A DNA stretch of 15,421 bases from Candidatus Wildermuthbacteria bacterium (GTDB lineage: Bacteria; Patescibacteriota; Minisyncoccia; Minisyncoccales; UBA10102): NCBI GenBank assembly GCA_016177065.1, contig JACOVZ010000012.1, positions 1 to 15,421 on the forward strand, written 5' to 3'. How positions within the stretch are numbered: position 1 is the first letter of the stretch; every line of letters starts with the position of its first letter. Positions 5,601 to 12,236 of the stretch are shown one piece after another. The position numbers and the translations under genes are program-made. The notes beneath the pieces are model-generated. The model had not been told where the DNA came from. It was given only the letters and a program-made list of their open reading frames with translations, and made no database searches.

Positions 5601-5949
5601 ACTTCCTTTTTTTCTTTGAGGAGACTCTGTATTTCATTTTTGACTCATCATGCACCAAAAGAGAACTGGGTTCTGCAAAGCTCAGTTCTTTCTTGAGATC
5701 TTCCCAGTCATAGTAATCTCCCTTTTCAAATGCTTTTTCCGCTTCTCTCAATCGCTCCATTGTTTCGGGATCTTCCAATACTTCCAATGTTTCTATCAGA
5801 GATTCAAATTCCTCTGCAGACAAAACCACTACCTTGGGTTTTCCCTTTTCAGTCAATGTATAATAAGTGCCTGTTTTCTGCACTTCATCTGCGATTTCAA
5901 ATATTCTTTTTCTTGCTTCAGAAATAGAAAGAGTTCTCTTGGTATCCAT
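5587..5949 (-). CDS. Phd/YefM-family antitoxin
   Basis: The N-terminal half is the Phd/YefM DNA-binding domain: RTLSISEARKRIFEIADEV followed by YYTLTEKGKPKVVVLSAEEFESLIETLEVL. The acidic/basic C-terminal tail (about residues 60-120) would wrap the toxin; a segment around YYDWEDLKKEL is the likely toxin-binding helix. I start it at the ATG at 5949 (MDTKRTL, 120 aa). A longer frame to a TTG at 5985 exists, but that codon is part of the TTGACA -35 box. With the -10 box ending 6 nt before the ATG, the mRNA is predicted leaderless. It is longer than typical YefM (about 85 aa) because of the extended, lysine-rich tail (SSKKKRKYGKV). It is expected to repress its own promoter together with the toxin. 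Confidence 0.9.
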   Translation of the reverse strand: MDTKRTLSISEARKRIFEIADEVQKTGTYYTLTEKGKPKVVVLSAEEFESLIETLEVLEDPETMERLREAEKAFEKGDYYDWEDLKKELSFAEPSSLLVHDESKMKYRVSSKKKRKYGKV

Positions 5950-5985
5950 ACGTACATTATAACGTACATCAAGATTGCTTGTCAA
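5950..5985 (-). promoter_or_regulatory. Consensus promoter with repeated operator, toxin-antitoxin operon
   Basis: Minus strand: perfect -35 TTGACA (5980-5985), an 18-bp spacer and perfect -10 TATAAT (5956-5961). The -10 is bracketed by two exact copies of ACGTACAT (5950-5957 and 5962-5969, plus-strand sense) separated by TATA. Each carries a TGTAC core on the minus strand, like the TGTACA core described for the E. coli yefM-yoeB operator, so antitoxin binding here would block RNA polymerase. The promoter overlaps the last codons of the upstream riboflavin kinase fusion gene. Confidence 0.85.
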
Positions 5986-6811
5986 TACTTGGGCTTTGCA
6001 ATTTCAATTCCTGCTTCTCAAAACCAAAGTAGGGCTTGTAGATGATCTCCATTTTCTCTGGCTTCAAGCAATACCAAGACTCTCCTTTACCCAATATCTT
6101 TTCTCCTTTAACAGGGGGCTCTTTCCCGCGCTTTATTCTTTGTTTCACTGCGATCTCAAACATATCACCTTCCAGTTTTTCCGCTTTCCCTGCAATTTGA
6201 AATCCTGCGTCATTCCCGCGAATCGTACTCTCCACGGTGATTGCGGCTGCCGCCTGGGGATTCTGAAGAATAGCTTGCGAATGGCGGGCGTCTTGGCGTG
6301 AAAGCCAATAGACAGTGAAATCATCGTCATAAACATAGACAAGATCGCTTACCCATAAGCCTCCATCATCTTGCGTTGCAAGGCTCATTAAATACCCCTG
6401 ATCAAGTATTTTCTTTGCGAGATTAGAAAAAAGAAGCTGTCTGGCTTGGTTTTCATCTTCTTTGATTGCCAAAGCAAGCTCTTCAAGGGAATTGAATTTT
6501 TTCATTTCCCGCAAAAACACGGTAATCTCAACCACAAGATCTTTCCCGTACAAATCCCCTTCGTATCCCAAAAGGCATACCTCAAACGAAACGTCTTTCG
6601 CCCCAACTGTTTCGGCTAAACCAAAACTCATCATGCTTGGATAGTGCTTTTCTTCAAAACTTGTCCATCCGGCGTACACCCCATAAGGAATATCCGGCAT
6701 ATCTTTAGTTGGAGCTAAATTTGCAGTAGGATACCCAAGTTTGCGCCCGATCTTGCGGCCTTGCACGACTCTTCCCGAAAAAACAGCTGGCAGAAAATCT
6801 TTCTTTTGCAT
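5969..6811 (-). CDS. Riboflavin kinase fused to a PNPOx-like flavin-binding split barrel
   Basis: Residues 8-125 form a riboflavin kinase domain (riboflavin + ATP to FMN). GRKLGYPTANL (22-32) contains the PTAN nucleotide/Mg motif; PYGVYAGW (42-49), FEVCLLGYEGDLYGK (76-90) and the FNSLEELALAIKED tail match the C-terminal half of RibF. The N-terminal FMN adenylyltransferase half of bifunctional RibF is missing. Residues 130-270 look like a pyridoxamine-phosphate-oxidase-class split barrel: LDQGYLMSLATQDDGG, VSDLVYVYDDDFTVYWLSR, HSQAILQNPQAAAAITVE and IAGKAEKLEGD. Such domains usually bind FMN or F420, so the protein may make and hold its own cofactor. An extended -10 (TGGTATAAT) ends 6 nt before the ATG, predicting a leaderless mRNA. 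The substrate of the second domain is unknown. Confidence 0.85.
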   Translation of the reverse strand: MQKKDFLPAVFSGRVVQGRKIGRKLGYPTANLAPTKDMPDIPYGVYAGWTSFEEKHYPSMMSFGLAETVGAKDVSFEVCLLGYEGDLYGKDLVVEITVFLREMKKFNSLEELALAIKEDENQARQLLFSNLAKKILDQGYLMSLATQDDGGLWVSDLVYVYDDDFTVYWLSRQDARHSQAILQNPQAAAAITVESTIRGNDAGFQIAGKAEKLEGDMFEIAVKQRIKRGKEPPVKGEKILGKGESWYCLKPEKMEIIYKPYFGFEKQELKLQSPSIDKQS

Positions 6812-6817
6812 ACTGGC

Positions 6818-6826
6818 ATTATACCA
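6818..6826 (-). promoter_or_regulatory. Extended -10 promoter of the riboflavin kinase fusion
   Basis: Minus strand TGGTATAAT, a TGn-extended -10, 6 nt before the ATG at 6811. No good -35 is seen, as is usual for extended -10 promoters. Confidence 0.6.
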
Positions 6827-6848
6827 GGATTGTGTGTTTCATTGAAAT

Positions 6849-6878
6849 GAAAAGACCGCCTGAATCCTGTTCAGGCGG
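6849..6878 (-). terminator. Terminator of the PIN-PhoH gene
   Basis: CCGCCTGAA (6856-6864) pairs perfectly with TTCAGGCGG (6870-6878) across a 5-nt loop; the minus-strand transcript continues TCTTTTC. Confidence 0.85.
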
Positions 6879-6890
6879 CCTTCTAAGGTG

Positions 6891-8297
6891 CTACATAATC
6901 CTTGCGGCCAATTCTGCCAATTCCGATCTCTCGCCCCTCACCAATTCAATATGCGCTGCTATTTCAGAACCCTTGAAAGCCTCGGCGCTCAGAATTAATC
7001 CGTTAGACGACCCGTCAAGATAAGGGTTGTCAATCTGGTCTATGTCGCCCATAAGCACTATTTTAGAGCCTTTTCCTACCCTCGTGATGAGCGCCTTCAC
7101 TTCAAGACGGGTAAGATTTTGGGCCTCGTCAACAATGACAAAGGCGTTGCTGAAGGTACGCCCCCTGATAAAAGAGATTGGCCCTATTTCCATTAATCCT
7201 GCCTGCATATAGTATGCGACGGTATCCTTGACGGTCCCAGCTCCTTTTGAAGAATTCTCCTTTCCCTCTTTTACAATCAGCCGCAAACTATCATAAATCG
7301 CGGCTTTCCACGGCTCCATCTTTTCCTGCAGATCGCCGGGCAAAAACCCGAGCGTTTGCTCTCCCACTTCAATGACGGGCTTGAAGATTAAAAGTCTCTC
7401 ATACGCTTTCGTGAACTGTTCATATCCCGCAAGAAAACTAATGAGGGATTTCCCGGTGCCTGCTTTTCCTCTCACTGTTACGCAAGAGATAGTTGGATCG
7501 CGCAGAAGCCAATAAAGAAACGCCTGCCTGTCATTAACAGGTTTTATATCCGCCAGCTTCCCGTCTTGCAGTTTTTGGGGCTTAAGAACATTTCTGAATA
7601 GCCCCTCTTCTTTCTTGTAAACTGCAAGTACGTATTTCTCGCCGTAGGACAACACAAGGCACTGATTCGGAAAAAGAGATTTGAGACCAACGGATTGCGA
7701 CAGCATTCGCGCGGGAACTGACTCTTTAGAGCAAAGAGGAACTATCGTGCCCATTTCATCTTCCGCAACCTTAACCTCCATAACCCCGGAGTACAGTTGG
7801 GAAGAATCACCAACAACTTTATCGTTCTTGTAGTCCTCTGCCGAGATTCCAACTGCGTCGGCCTTCAGGCGCATGCCGATATTTTTGGTGATAATTACTA
7901 CCTTTGCATCCTTCCGTTTCTCCTGCCAGTTTCTGGCGATAACCAATATCTTGTTTTCTCCAGTTTCTTCCAAATCCCCAGAAATGCTCTTGATCCCAAC
8001 TCCATCATGATCAACTACAAGAAACCCCTTGCCAGACCCAATCTGCACCCCCTGATGCAACGATGGTTCTCCGTTTTGACGCAACCCATCTATAGTGCGG
8101 ACCACAGACATAGCATTAAAACCAATCTCTCCTGGAGCCGATCTTTTGTTGCCCAGCTCTTCTATTACGCAAAGAGGCACCACAACAAGATTGCTGGGAT
8201 CTTTTGCCAGAATGTGCATTGCGTCAGGGTCATGGAGAAAAACACTTGTATCAACGACAAAAATCTTGGTACAGCCAGCCAGCCCTGCTCTGTTCAT
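6891..8297 (-). CDS. PIN domain-PhoH family ATPase
   Basis: An N-terminal PIN RNase domain (about 11-155) is joined to a C-terminal PhoH ATPase (about 240-468). This is the YlaK/PhoH2 architecture, thought to act as an RNA helicase-nuclease. In the PIN part, Asp16 (VVDTSV) and Glu46/47 (VIEELGNKR) are present, but the position normally Asp in V-T-K-D is Asn139 (IITKNIGMRLKAD). In the ATPase part, Walker A is GKAGTGKS (277-284) and Walker B VIVDEAQN (387-394), followed by GDIDQIDNPYLD. At 468 residues it is full length. GGAGG about 12-15 nt before the ATG and a separate promoter support the start. It is a single-gene unit between two terminators. Confidence 0.93.
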   Translation of the reverse strand: MNRAGLAGCTKIFVVDTSVFLHDPDAMHILAKDPSNLVVVPLCVIEELGNKRSAPGEIGFNAMSVVRTIDGLRQNGEPSLHQGVQIGSGKGFLVVDHDGVGIKSISGDLEETGENKILVIARNWQEKRKDAKVVIITKNIGMRLKADAVGISAEDYKNDKVVGDSSQLYSGVMEVKVAEDEMGTIVPLCSKESVPARMLSQSVGLKSLFPNQCLVLSYGEKYVLAVYKKEEGLFRNVLKPQKLQDGKLADIKPVNDRQAFLYWLLRDPTISCVTVRGKAGTGKSLISFLAGYEQFTKAYERLLIFKPVIEVGEQTLGFLPGDLQEKMEPWKAAIYDSLRLIVKEGKENSSKGAGTVKDTVAYYMQAGLMEIGPISFIRGRTFSNAFVIVDEAQNLTRLEVKALITRVGKGSKIVLMGDIDQIDNPYLDGSSNGLILSAEAFKGSEIAAHIELVRGERSELAELAARIM

Positions 8298-8361
8298 TGC
8301 TCTTAACTCCTCCTGCTTTTTTATGCTTCCTCAATTGTCAAAGGACAGGCATATTCAAGCT

Positions 8362-8389
8362 ATTCTAGCAAAAGAGAAAATTAAGGCAA
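8362..8389 (-). promoter_or_regulatory. Promoter of the PIN-PhoH gene
   Basis: Minus strand: -35 TTGCCT (8384-8389), a 16-bp spacer and -10 TAGAAT (8362-8367). It would give a leader of roughly 55-60 nt with the GGAGG ribosome site. Confidence 0.5.
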
Positions 8390-8412
8390 GCAGAGAAAAA
8401 TCCGTATAAAAT

Positions 8413-8446
8413 AAAGGCTGCAATCGTTTTGTACGAAGCAGCCTTT
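8413..8446 (-). terminator. Terminator of the 97-aa gene
   Basis: AAAGGCTGC (8413-8421) pairs with GCAGCCTTT (8438-8446), 9 bp with a 16-nt loop; the minus-strand transcript continues ATTTTAT. Confidence 0.75.
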
Positions 8447-8465
8447 GTTTTGCGAACAGAGAGAG

Positions 8466-8759
8466 TCAAGCGCTGCCGCCAGATCCCTCTTCTTGCTCTT
8501 CTATCTCAACTTTGAACTTTGAGATTCTGGGATTGTTCCGCAGAATGGTCTGGAAATCTCTCAGGAACTCGTCTTTCCCCGTTCTTGAAACTTGCCACGT
8601 AAAATCCCGTGGGTTTGAGGAAGGACGCGAGATAGAAAGTATTTTGTCCTTCTGTACCGCTTCTATCAGATCAGCAACCTCAAGGTGTTCTTCCTGAGAG
8701 GGAAAACTGAACTCAATGTAGAATTGTTCCTTCCCCTTTGGCTTTATGATTATGCGCAT
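8466..8759 (-). CDS. 97-aa hypothetical protein
   Basis: An unrecognised small soluble protein. It begins with a probable strand (MRIIIKPKGKEQFYIEFSF), then a helix (EEHLEVADLIEAVQKDKI), a middle part with RDFTWQVSRTGKDEFLRDF, and a strand followed by an acidic, glycine-rich tail (FKVEIEEQEEGSGGSA). The alternating strand-helix-strand pattern suggests a compact alpha/beta fold, but there is no signature motif. The start is well supported: AAGGAGG ends 6 nt before the ATG. It has its own extended -10 promoter and a terminator, so it is monocistronic. Confidence 0.75.
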   Translation of the reverse strand: MRIIIKPKGKEQFYIEFSFPSQEEHLEVADLIEAVQKDKILSISRPSSNPRDFTWQVSRTGKDEFLRDFQTILRNNPRISKFKVEIEEQEEGSGGSA

Positions 8760-8787
8760 TTGCCCCTCCTTGTAAGCTTCTCAGATT

Positions 8788-8796
8788 CTTATAGCA
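8788..8796 (-). promoter_or_regulatory. Extended -10 promoter of the 97-aa gene
   Basis: Minus strand TGCTATAAG (TATAAG at 8788-8793), about 20 nt upstream of the AAGGAGG ribosome site. No convincing -35 is seen. Confidence 0.45.
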
Positions 8797-8815
8797 CACA
8801 ATGCCAATATGCGCA

Positions 8816-9946
8816 CTATTTGGAAAGATACTTCTTTCCTTTGAGTTTGTCTGGAAGAAAGCTCTCTTTTGAATACTTTTCGTATCCCTTTGAATACCCG
8901 ATCTCTTTCATGAGTTTGGTGGGAGCGTTTCTCACGTTCATGGGTATGGGCAGATTGCCCAATGCCTTCACATCTTCTTGAGCCATGAGATACGCATTGT
9001 AGGAGCTTCTGTCTTTTTTGCACTGGCACAAATACACAACTGCGTGGGCAAGATTAATCTGGCATTCTGGAAGACCCACTGTTTCAACAGCCCGGAACGC
9101 TTCGTTTGCAACCACCAGAGCTGTTGGCTGAGCCATGCCTATATCCTCTGAAGCAAAGATGACCATTCTCCTTGCTATGAACTTGGGGTCTTCTCCGGCT
9201 TCAATCATTCTGGCTAAGTAGTACAAAGCGGCATCTGGCTGGGAAGCTCTCATACTCTTGATGAAAGCTGAAATGGTGTTGTAGTGCTCTTCTCCCTGCT
9301 TGTCATACCTCAAGAACTTTGCCTGCAGGGTATCTTTGAGCGTTTCCACAGTAATGGCGCCGTAAAGCTCTTTGGTGTTCTCAAGCATGGTAATAGCCTG
9401 CCTGGCGTCTCCGTTTGCCATTCTGCAAAGCCAGTCTACGGCTTTTTTATCCAGCTTAAACCCTGTCTGCTTGATAATCTTTGCCATTTCTTCCTGGGAA
9501 AGCTCATTCAGCACAAACACGCGGCACCTGGAAAGCAAAGGCGAAATGACCTCAAAGCTCGGGTTTTCGGTTGTTGCCCCTATTAAGGTAATTTCCCCGG
9601 ATTCCACATAGGGCAGAAGAAAATCCTGCTGAGCCTTGTTAAACCTATGGATCTCGTCAAGGAACAAAACTTTGGGATGATCTCCTACCTTGTCCTCCAC
9701 GATTGCCTTAATGTCTGCCTTGCCAGCAGAAACCGCAGAGAGCTCATAGAGTTTTGCCTGCAAGCTCTTGGCATAAATCTTTGCCAGCGTTGTTTTGCCA
9801 GATCCCGGAGGCCCCCACAAAACGAACGAAAATAGATGCTTTTTGGCAATGGCAATATGCAAAGGCTTTCCCTCGCCCGCCAAATGCTCCTGGCCCACAA
9901 ACTCTTTCAAGCTCTTGGGCCTGATTTTTGAAGCCAGAGGTTCCAT
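8816..9946 (-). CDS. rarA: Replication-associated recombination protein RarA (MgsA)
   Basis: An AAA+ clamp-loader-like ATPase that acts at stalled replication forks with single-strand-binding protein and RecA. It starts with the typical PLASKIRPKSLKEFVGQEHL; Walker A is GPPGSGKT (45-52), Walker B LFLDEIHRFNKAQQD (94-108), then the TTENPSFEV sensor region, LLSRCRVF with the arginine-finger segment, and the conserved C-terminal LYYLARMIEAGEDPKFIARR and FLPDKLKGKKYL. The 376 residues are shorter than the E. coli protein (447), mainly by a compact C-terminus, but no core motif is lost. It begins 15 bp after the malic enzyme stop. The ATG has no Shine-Dalgarno but is preceded at 6 nt by TAGAAT, so it also has a private, leaderless-type promoter. 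Confidence 0.95.
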   Translation of the reverse strand: MEPLASKIRPKSLKEFVGQEHLAGEGKPLHIAIAKKHLFSFVLWGPPGSGKTTLAKIYAKSLQAKLYELSAVSAGKADIKAIVEDKVGDHPKVLFLDEIHRFNKAQQDFLLPYVESGEITLIGATTENPSFEVISPLLSRCRVFVLNELSQEEMAKIIKQTGFKLDKKAVDWLCRMANGDARQAITMLENTKELYGAITVETLKDTLQAKFLRYDKQGEEHYNTISAFIKSMRASQPDAALYYLARMIEAGEDPKFIARRMVIFASEDIGMAQPTALVVANEAFRAVETVGLPECQINLAHAVVYLCQCKKDRSSYNAYLMAQEDVKALGNLPIPMNVRNAPTKLMKEIGYSKGYEKYSKESFLPDKLKGKKYLSK

Positions 9947-9952
9947 AGGCCC

Positions 9953-9980
9953 ATTCTAAGACTAATACTTGCACACGCAA
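9953..9980 (-). promoter_or_regulatory. Internal promoter before rarA
   Basis: Minus strand: -35 TTGCGT (9975-9980), a 16-bp spacer and -10 TAGAAT (9953-9958), ending 6 nt before the rarA ATG. It lies partly inside the last codons of the malic enzyme gene. Confidence 0.5.
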
Positions 9981-11122
9981 AGGCCTGACTGGCTGATGGT
10001 AAACGCAACGGTTTCCACAACCCGCTTATCAAAGACAGAAGGAACAATGTTGCCGGGGCTTGGATTCTTCACCAATCCTGAGAGACAAGTTGCGGCGCAC
10101 ACCATGGCTTCTGGCGTAATCTCAGAAGCTCCGGCCGCAAGCAAGCCCTTAAAAAGCCCTGGGAACACAAGCGCGTTGTTAATCTGATTCGGATAATCAG
10201 ACCTGCCCGTAGCAACAATGTATGCTCCTGCTTCTTTTGCGTCTTTGGGATCTATCTCTGGGGTTGGGTTAGCCGCCGCAAACACAATGGCTTTCTTGGC
10301 CATGGAAGCAACCATGGGCTTTGTTAAAACATTCCCGACAGAGAAACCGATAAACACGTCGGCCCCCCTGATCGCCTCTTTGAGCCCTCCTGACCTCTCG
10401 GGATTGGTAAGTCTCGCAATCTCTGCCTGGTACTTGTTCATGCCTTTCAAACCTTTTCGCAGAATCCCATGCTTATCCACCGCAATGATGTGCTTTACTC
10501 CGTATAAAAGCAGAAGATGCATGGTCCCAATGCCTGCTGATCCCGCCCCATTCACCACAACCCGCATGTCTTCAGCCTTTTTCTTTACAAGAGAAAGCGC
10601 GTTAATGAGCGCAGACAAAACAATGATTGCGGCTCCATGCTGATCATCATGAAACACGGGGATATCCAGGGTTTTCCGCAAGGTTCTCTCAATCTCAAAA
10701 CATCGGGGAGCTGAAATATCTTCCAAGTTAATGCCGGCATAGTTTGGAGCCAAGGCCTGCACAATCTCAATGATTTTCTTTGGGTCTTTTTCAGCTAAAG
10801 AAATCGGGTAGGCGTCAATGCCGGCAAATTCCTTAAATAGAACAGATTTCCCTTCCATGACCGGGATTGCGGCCTCAGGCCCAATATCTCCAAGGCCAAG
10901 CACTGCTGAACCGTCTGTGATAATGGCAACGCTGTTTCCTTTATTGGTGAGCACGCGGTCAAGCTTTTTGTCTTTGGCAATTGCCTGAGACGCAAAAGCA
11001 ACGCCGGGAGTGTATGCCAAACGCAGACCTTTTTTATCTAAAATCGGGGCTTTTACAGCAATCCCGATCTTTCCATGTTTCTTCTTATGGTATTCTAGAG
11101 CTTCCTTTTCTGAGATATCCAT
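9962..11122 (-). CDS. Malic enzyme (NAD(P)-dependent, decarboxylating)
   Basis: It converts malate to pyruvate and CO2 with reduction of NAD(P). The short bacterial form is complete at 386 residues. AYTPGVA (36-42) carries the catalytic Tyr37, GINLEDISAPRCFEIE (130-145) the metal-binding Glu/Asp pair, HDDQHGAA (158-165) another metal Asp, GAGSAGIG (182-189) the dinucleotide loop, and ANPTPEI the C-terminal cofactor region. Cofactor preference cannot be read with confidence. I start it at the ATG at 11122 (MDISEKEALEYH); the longer frame to 11161 has a non-conserved extension that overlaps the -35 box. TATAGT lies 10 nt upstream and AAGAAAG 3 nt upstream, so the leader is very short. DUF167 precedes it and rarA follows after 15 bp. 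Confidence 0.95.
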   Translation of the reverse strand: MDISEKEALEYHKKKHGKIGIAVKAPILDKKGLRLAYTPGVAFASQAIAKDKKLDRVLTNKGNSVAIITDGSAVLGLGDIGPEAAIPVMEGKSVLFKEFAGIDAYPISLAEKDPKKIIEIVQALAPNYAGINLEDISAPRCFEIERTLRKTLDIPVFHDDQHGAAIIVLSALINALSLVKKKAEDMRVVVNGAGSAGIGTMHLLLLYGVKHIIAVDKHGILRKGLKGMNKYQAEIARLTNPERSGGLKEAIRGADVFIGFSVGNVLTKPMVASMAKKAIVFAAANPTPEIDPKDAKEAGAYIVATGRSDYPNQINNALVFPGLFKGLLAAGASEITPEAMVCAATCLSGLVKNPSPGNIVPSVFDKRVVETVAFTISQSGLCVCKY

Positions 11123-11132
11123 ATGCTTTCTT

Positions 11133-11161
11133 ACTATACAAGAGAAACTATGTAAGCTCAA
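11133..11161 (-). promoter_or_regulatory. Promoter before the malic enzyme gene
   Basis: Minus strand: -35 TTGAGC (11156-11161), a 17-bp spacer and -10 TATAGT (11133-11138), about 10 nt before the ATG. It overlaps the end of the DUF167 gene. Confidence 0.5.
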
Positions 11162-11369
11162 ACACCTTTTGGCTTGAAACGAATCCTGAAACCAGCTTCA
11201 GATTCCCAGAATGAATCCTGAAATATTCTGCAAGCGCCTTGGCAATGGCCTTGTTCGCTCTCCCCTTTTCCGGAGATTCCTTAACCCACACGGCAAAGTG
11301 CGAGGCAGAAAGCTTTCGCACAAGCTCTTCCTTTGCTCTTGGCTTTGCCTTCACGAAAATCCTTGTCAT
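11148..11369 (-). CDS. DUF167 / YggU family protein
   Basis: The 73-residue protein has the complete DUF167 pattern: an N-terminal strand with RIFVKAKPRAKEE, then FAVWVKESPEKGRANKAIAKALAEYF, then a strand with LVSGFVSSQKVFEL. The P-x-x-GRAN-x-A motif is diagnostic. The family is small, cytoplasmic, structurally known and of unresolved function. Its ATG overlaps the amidohydrolase stop (ATGA), so the two are translationally coupled. The family length of about 75-100 residues fits. Confidence 0.9.
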   Translation of the reverse strand: MTRIFVKAKPRAKEELVRKLSASHFAVWVKESPEKGRANKAIAKALAEYFRIHSGNLKLVSGFVSSQKVFELT

Positions 11370-12160
11370 ACGCCAAAGAGGGATTTTGCATTCTTCCAGA
11401 ATACCAGTTCCCGTTCCTCTTTGCTCATTGGAAGAGATTTCACTGCTTCCACATACTCTTTCTGGGAATAAATAGGCCAGTCAGTGCCGAAAAGGAATTT
11501 TTCAAAACCTCCCGTTATTGACACAAGACGCCCAATATCTTCTGTAAATTCCTTCTGCTCTTTCTTGCTGATAGGATTAAACTCAGTAAAATATGCCGAG
11601 AGATCCGCATAAACATTTTTATTCCCAGCTACAACTGCGCCGCAATCTTCAATCCATGGATACCCGAAATGCGCAATCAAAATCTTCAGATCGGGAAATT
11701 CCTGGGCAAGCTCGTCAATATGGAGAGGATGGGAATACTTCAGCAATCCTTTGGATCCTGCAAGAAGAAACCCGGTATGGAATATCACAGGGAATCCGTT
11801 ATCGGAGCAAAACCTGTACAGCTCATAAAGCTTTGAATCATTCGGATAAAAATGCTCGTATCCCGTATACATCTTAACCCCTACTATCTTCTTTGTTTTT
11901 AGCAGCTCAATAAGTTCTTGAATATGTTCTATGCTTATTCTTGGGTATTCAACATTGCCAATGATTTTTAATCTTGGGTATTGCTCCCCCACTTCCACTG
12001 CCTGCTTGGTTGAAAGGCCCTGCACTTCGTCTGAAACACTGCTTGCAATGACAAGCGACGTTTCAATTCCAGCATTATCCATGGATTTCAAAAGATCTTC
12101 CGGGGTCCTGGAAGTTTCAGCTCCGAATTTTCCAATATGCGTATGAACGTCAATAATCAT
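11366..12160 (-). CDS. Amidohydrolase family metal-dependent hydrolase (TIM barrel)
   Basis: A 264-residue COG2159-type amidohydrolase. The N-terminal HxH metal motif is VHTHIG (His6, His8); further expected ligands are His128 in VIFHTGF, His164 in LIAHFGYPW, and Asp227 in FGTDWP. GVKMYTG (94-100) lies on the strand that carries the metal-bridging Lys in some members. The overall order matches the (beta/alpha)8 fold and length is normal. The substrate is unknown: the superfamily includes decarboxylases, lactonases and amidases. No clear Shine-Dalgarno is near the ATG; TAGAAT ends 6 nt upstream, so a leaderless start is likely. A GAGG about 14 nt upstream is probably too distant. It is the first gene of the cluster that runs to rarA. 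Confidence 0.88.
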   Translation of the reverse strand: MIIDVHTHIGKFGAETSRTPEDLLKSMDNAGIETSLVIASSVSDEVQGLSTKQAVEVGEQYPRLKIIGNVEYPRISIEHIQELIELLKTKKIVGVKMYTGYEHFYPNDSKLYELYRFCSDNGFPVIFHTGFLLAGSKGLLKYSHPLHIDELAQEFPDLKILIAHFGYPWIEDCGAVVAGNKNVYADLSAYFTEFNPISKKEQKEFTEDIGRLVSITGGFEKFLFGTDWPIYSQKEYVEAVKSLPMSKEERELVFWKNAKSLFGV

Positions 12161-12166
12161 ACTGCT

Positions 12167-12172
12167 ATTCTA
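12167..12172 (-). promoter_or_regulatory. -10 box of the amidohydrolase gene
   Basis: Minus strand TAGAAT, 6 nt before the ATG at 12160; no convincing -35. It lies just after the T-tract of the preceding terminator. Confidence 0.4.
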
Positions 12173-12181
12173 CCTCTTTTT

Positions 12182-12220
12182 TGGAAAAAGAAAACCTCCA
12201 ATAACCATGTATTGGAGGTT
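12182..12220 (-). terminator. Terminator of the GNAT gene
   Basis: A perfect 11-bp stem: AACCTCCAATA (12193-12203) with TATTGGAGGTT (12210-12220) and a 6-nt loop. The minus-strand transcript continues TTCTTTTTCC. Confidence 0.9.
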
Positions 12221-12236
12221 CTGTTTCTGCCCATTC

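Noticed and set aside
5950..5985. Longer antitoxin start at a TTG (5985)
   Set aside because: That TTG is part of the TTGACA -35 box, and the conserved domain starts after the ATG at 5949.
9744..9980. Alternative frame upstream of rarA
   Set aside because: It is out of frame with all AAA+ motifs and a shadow of rarA.
11123..11161. Longer malic enzyme start at 11161
   Set aside because: The extra residues do not resemble the family N-terminus and overlap the promoter and the DUF167 coding end.
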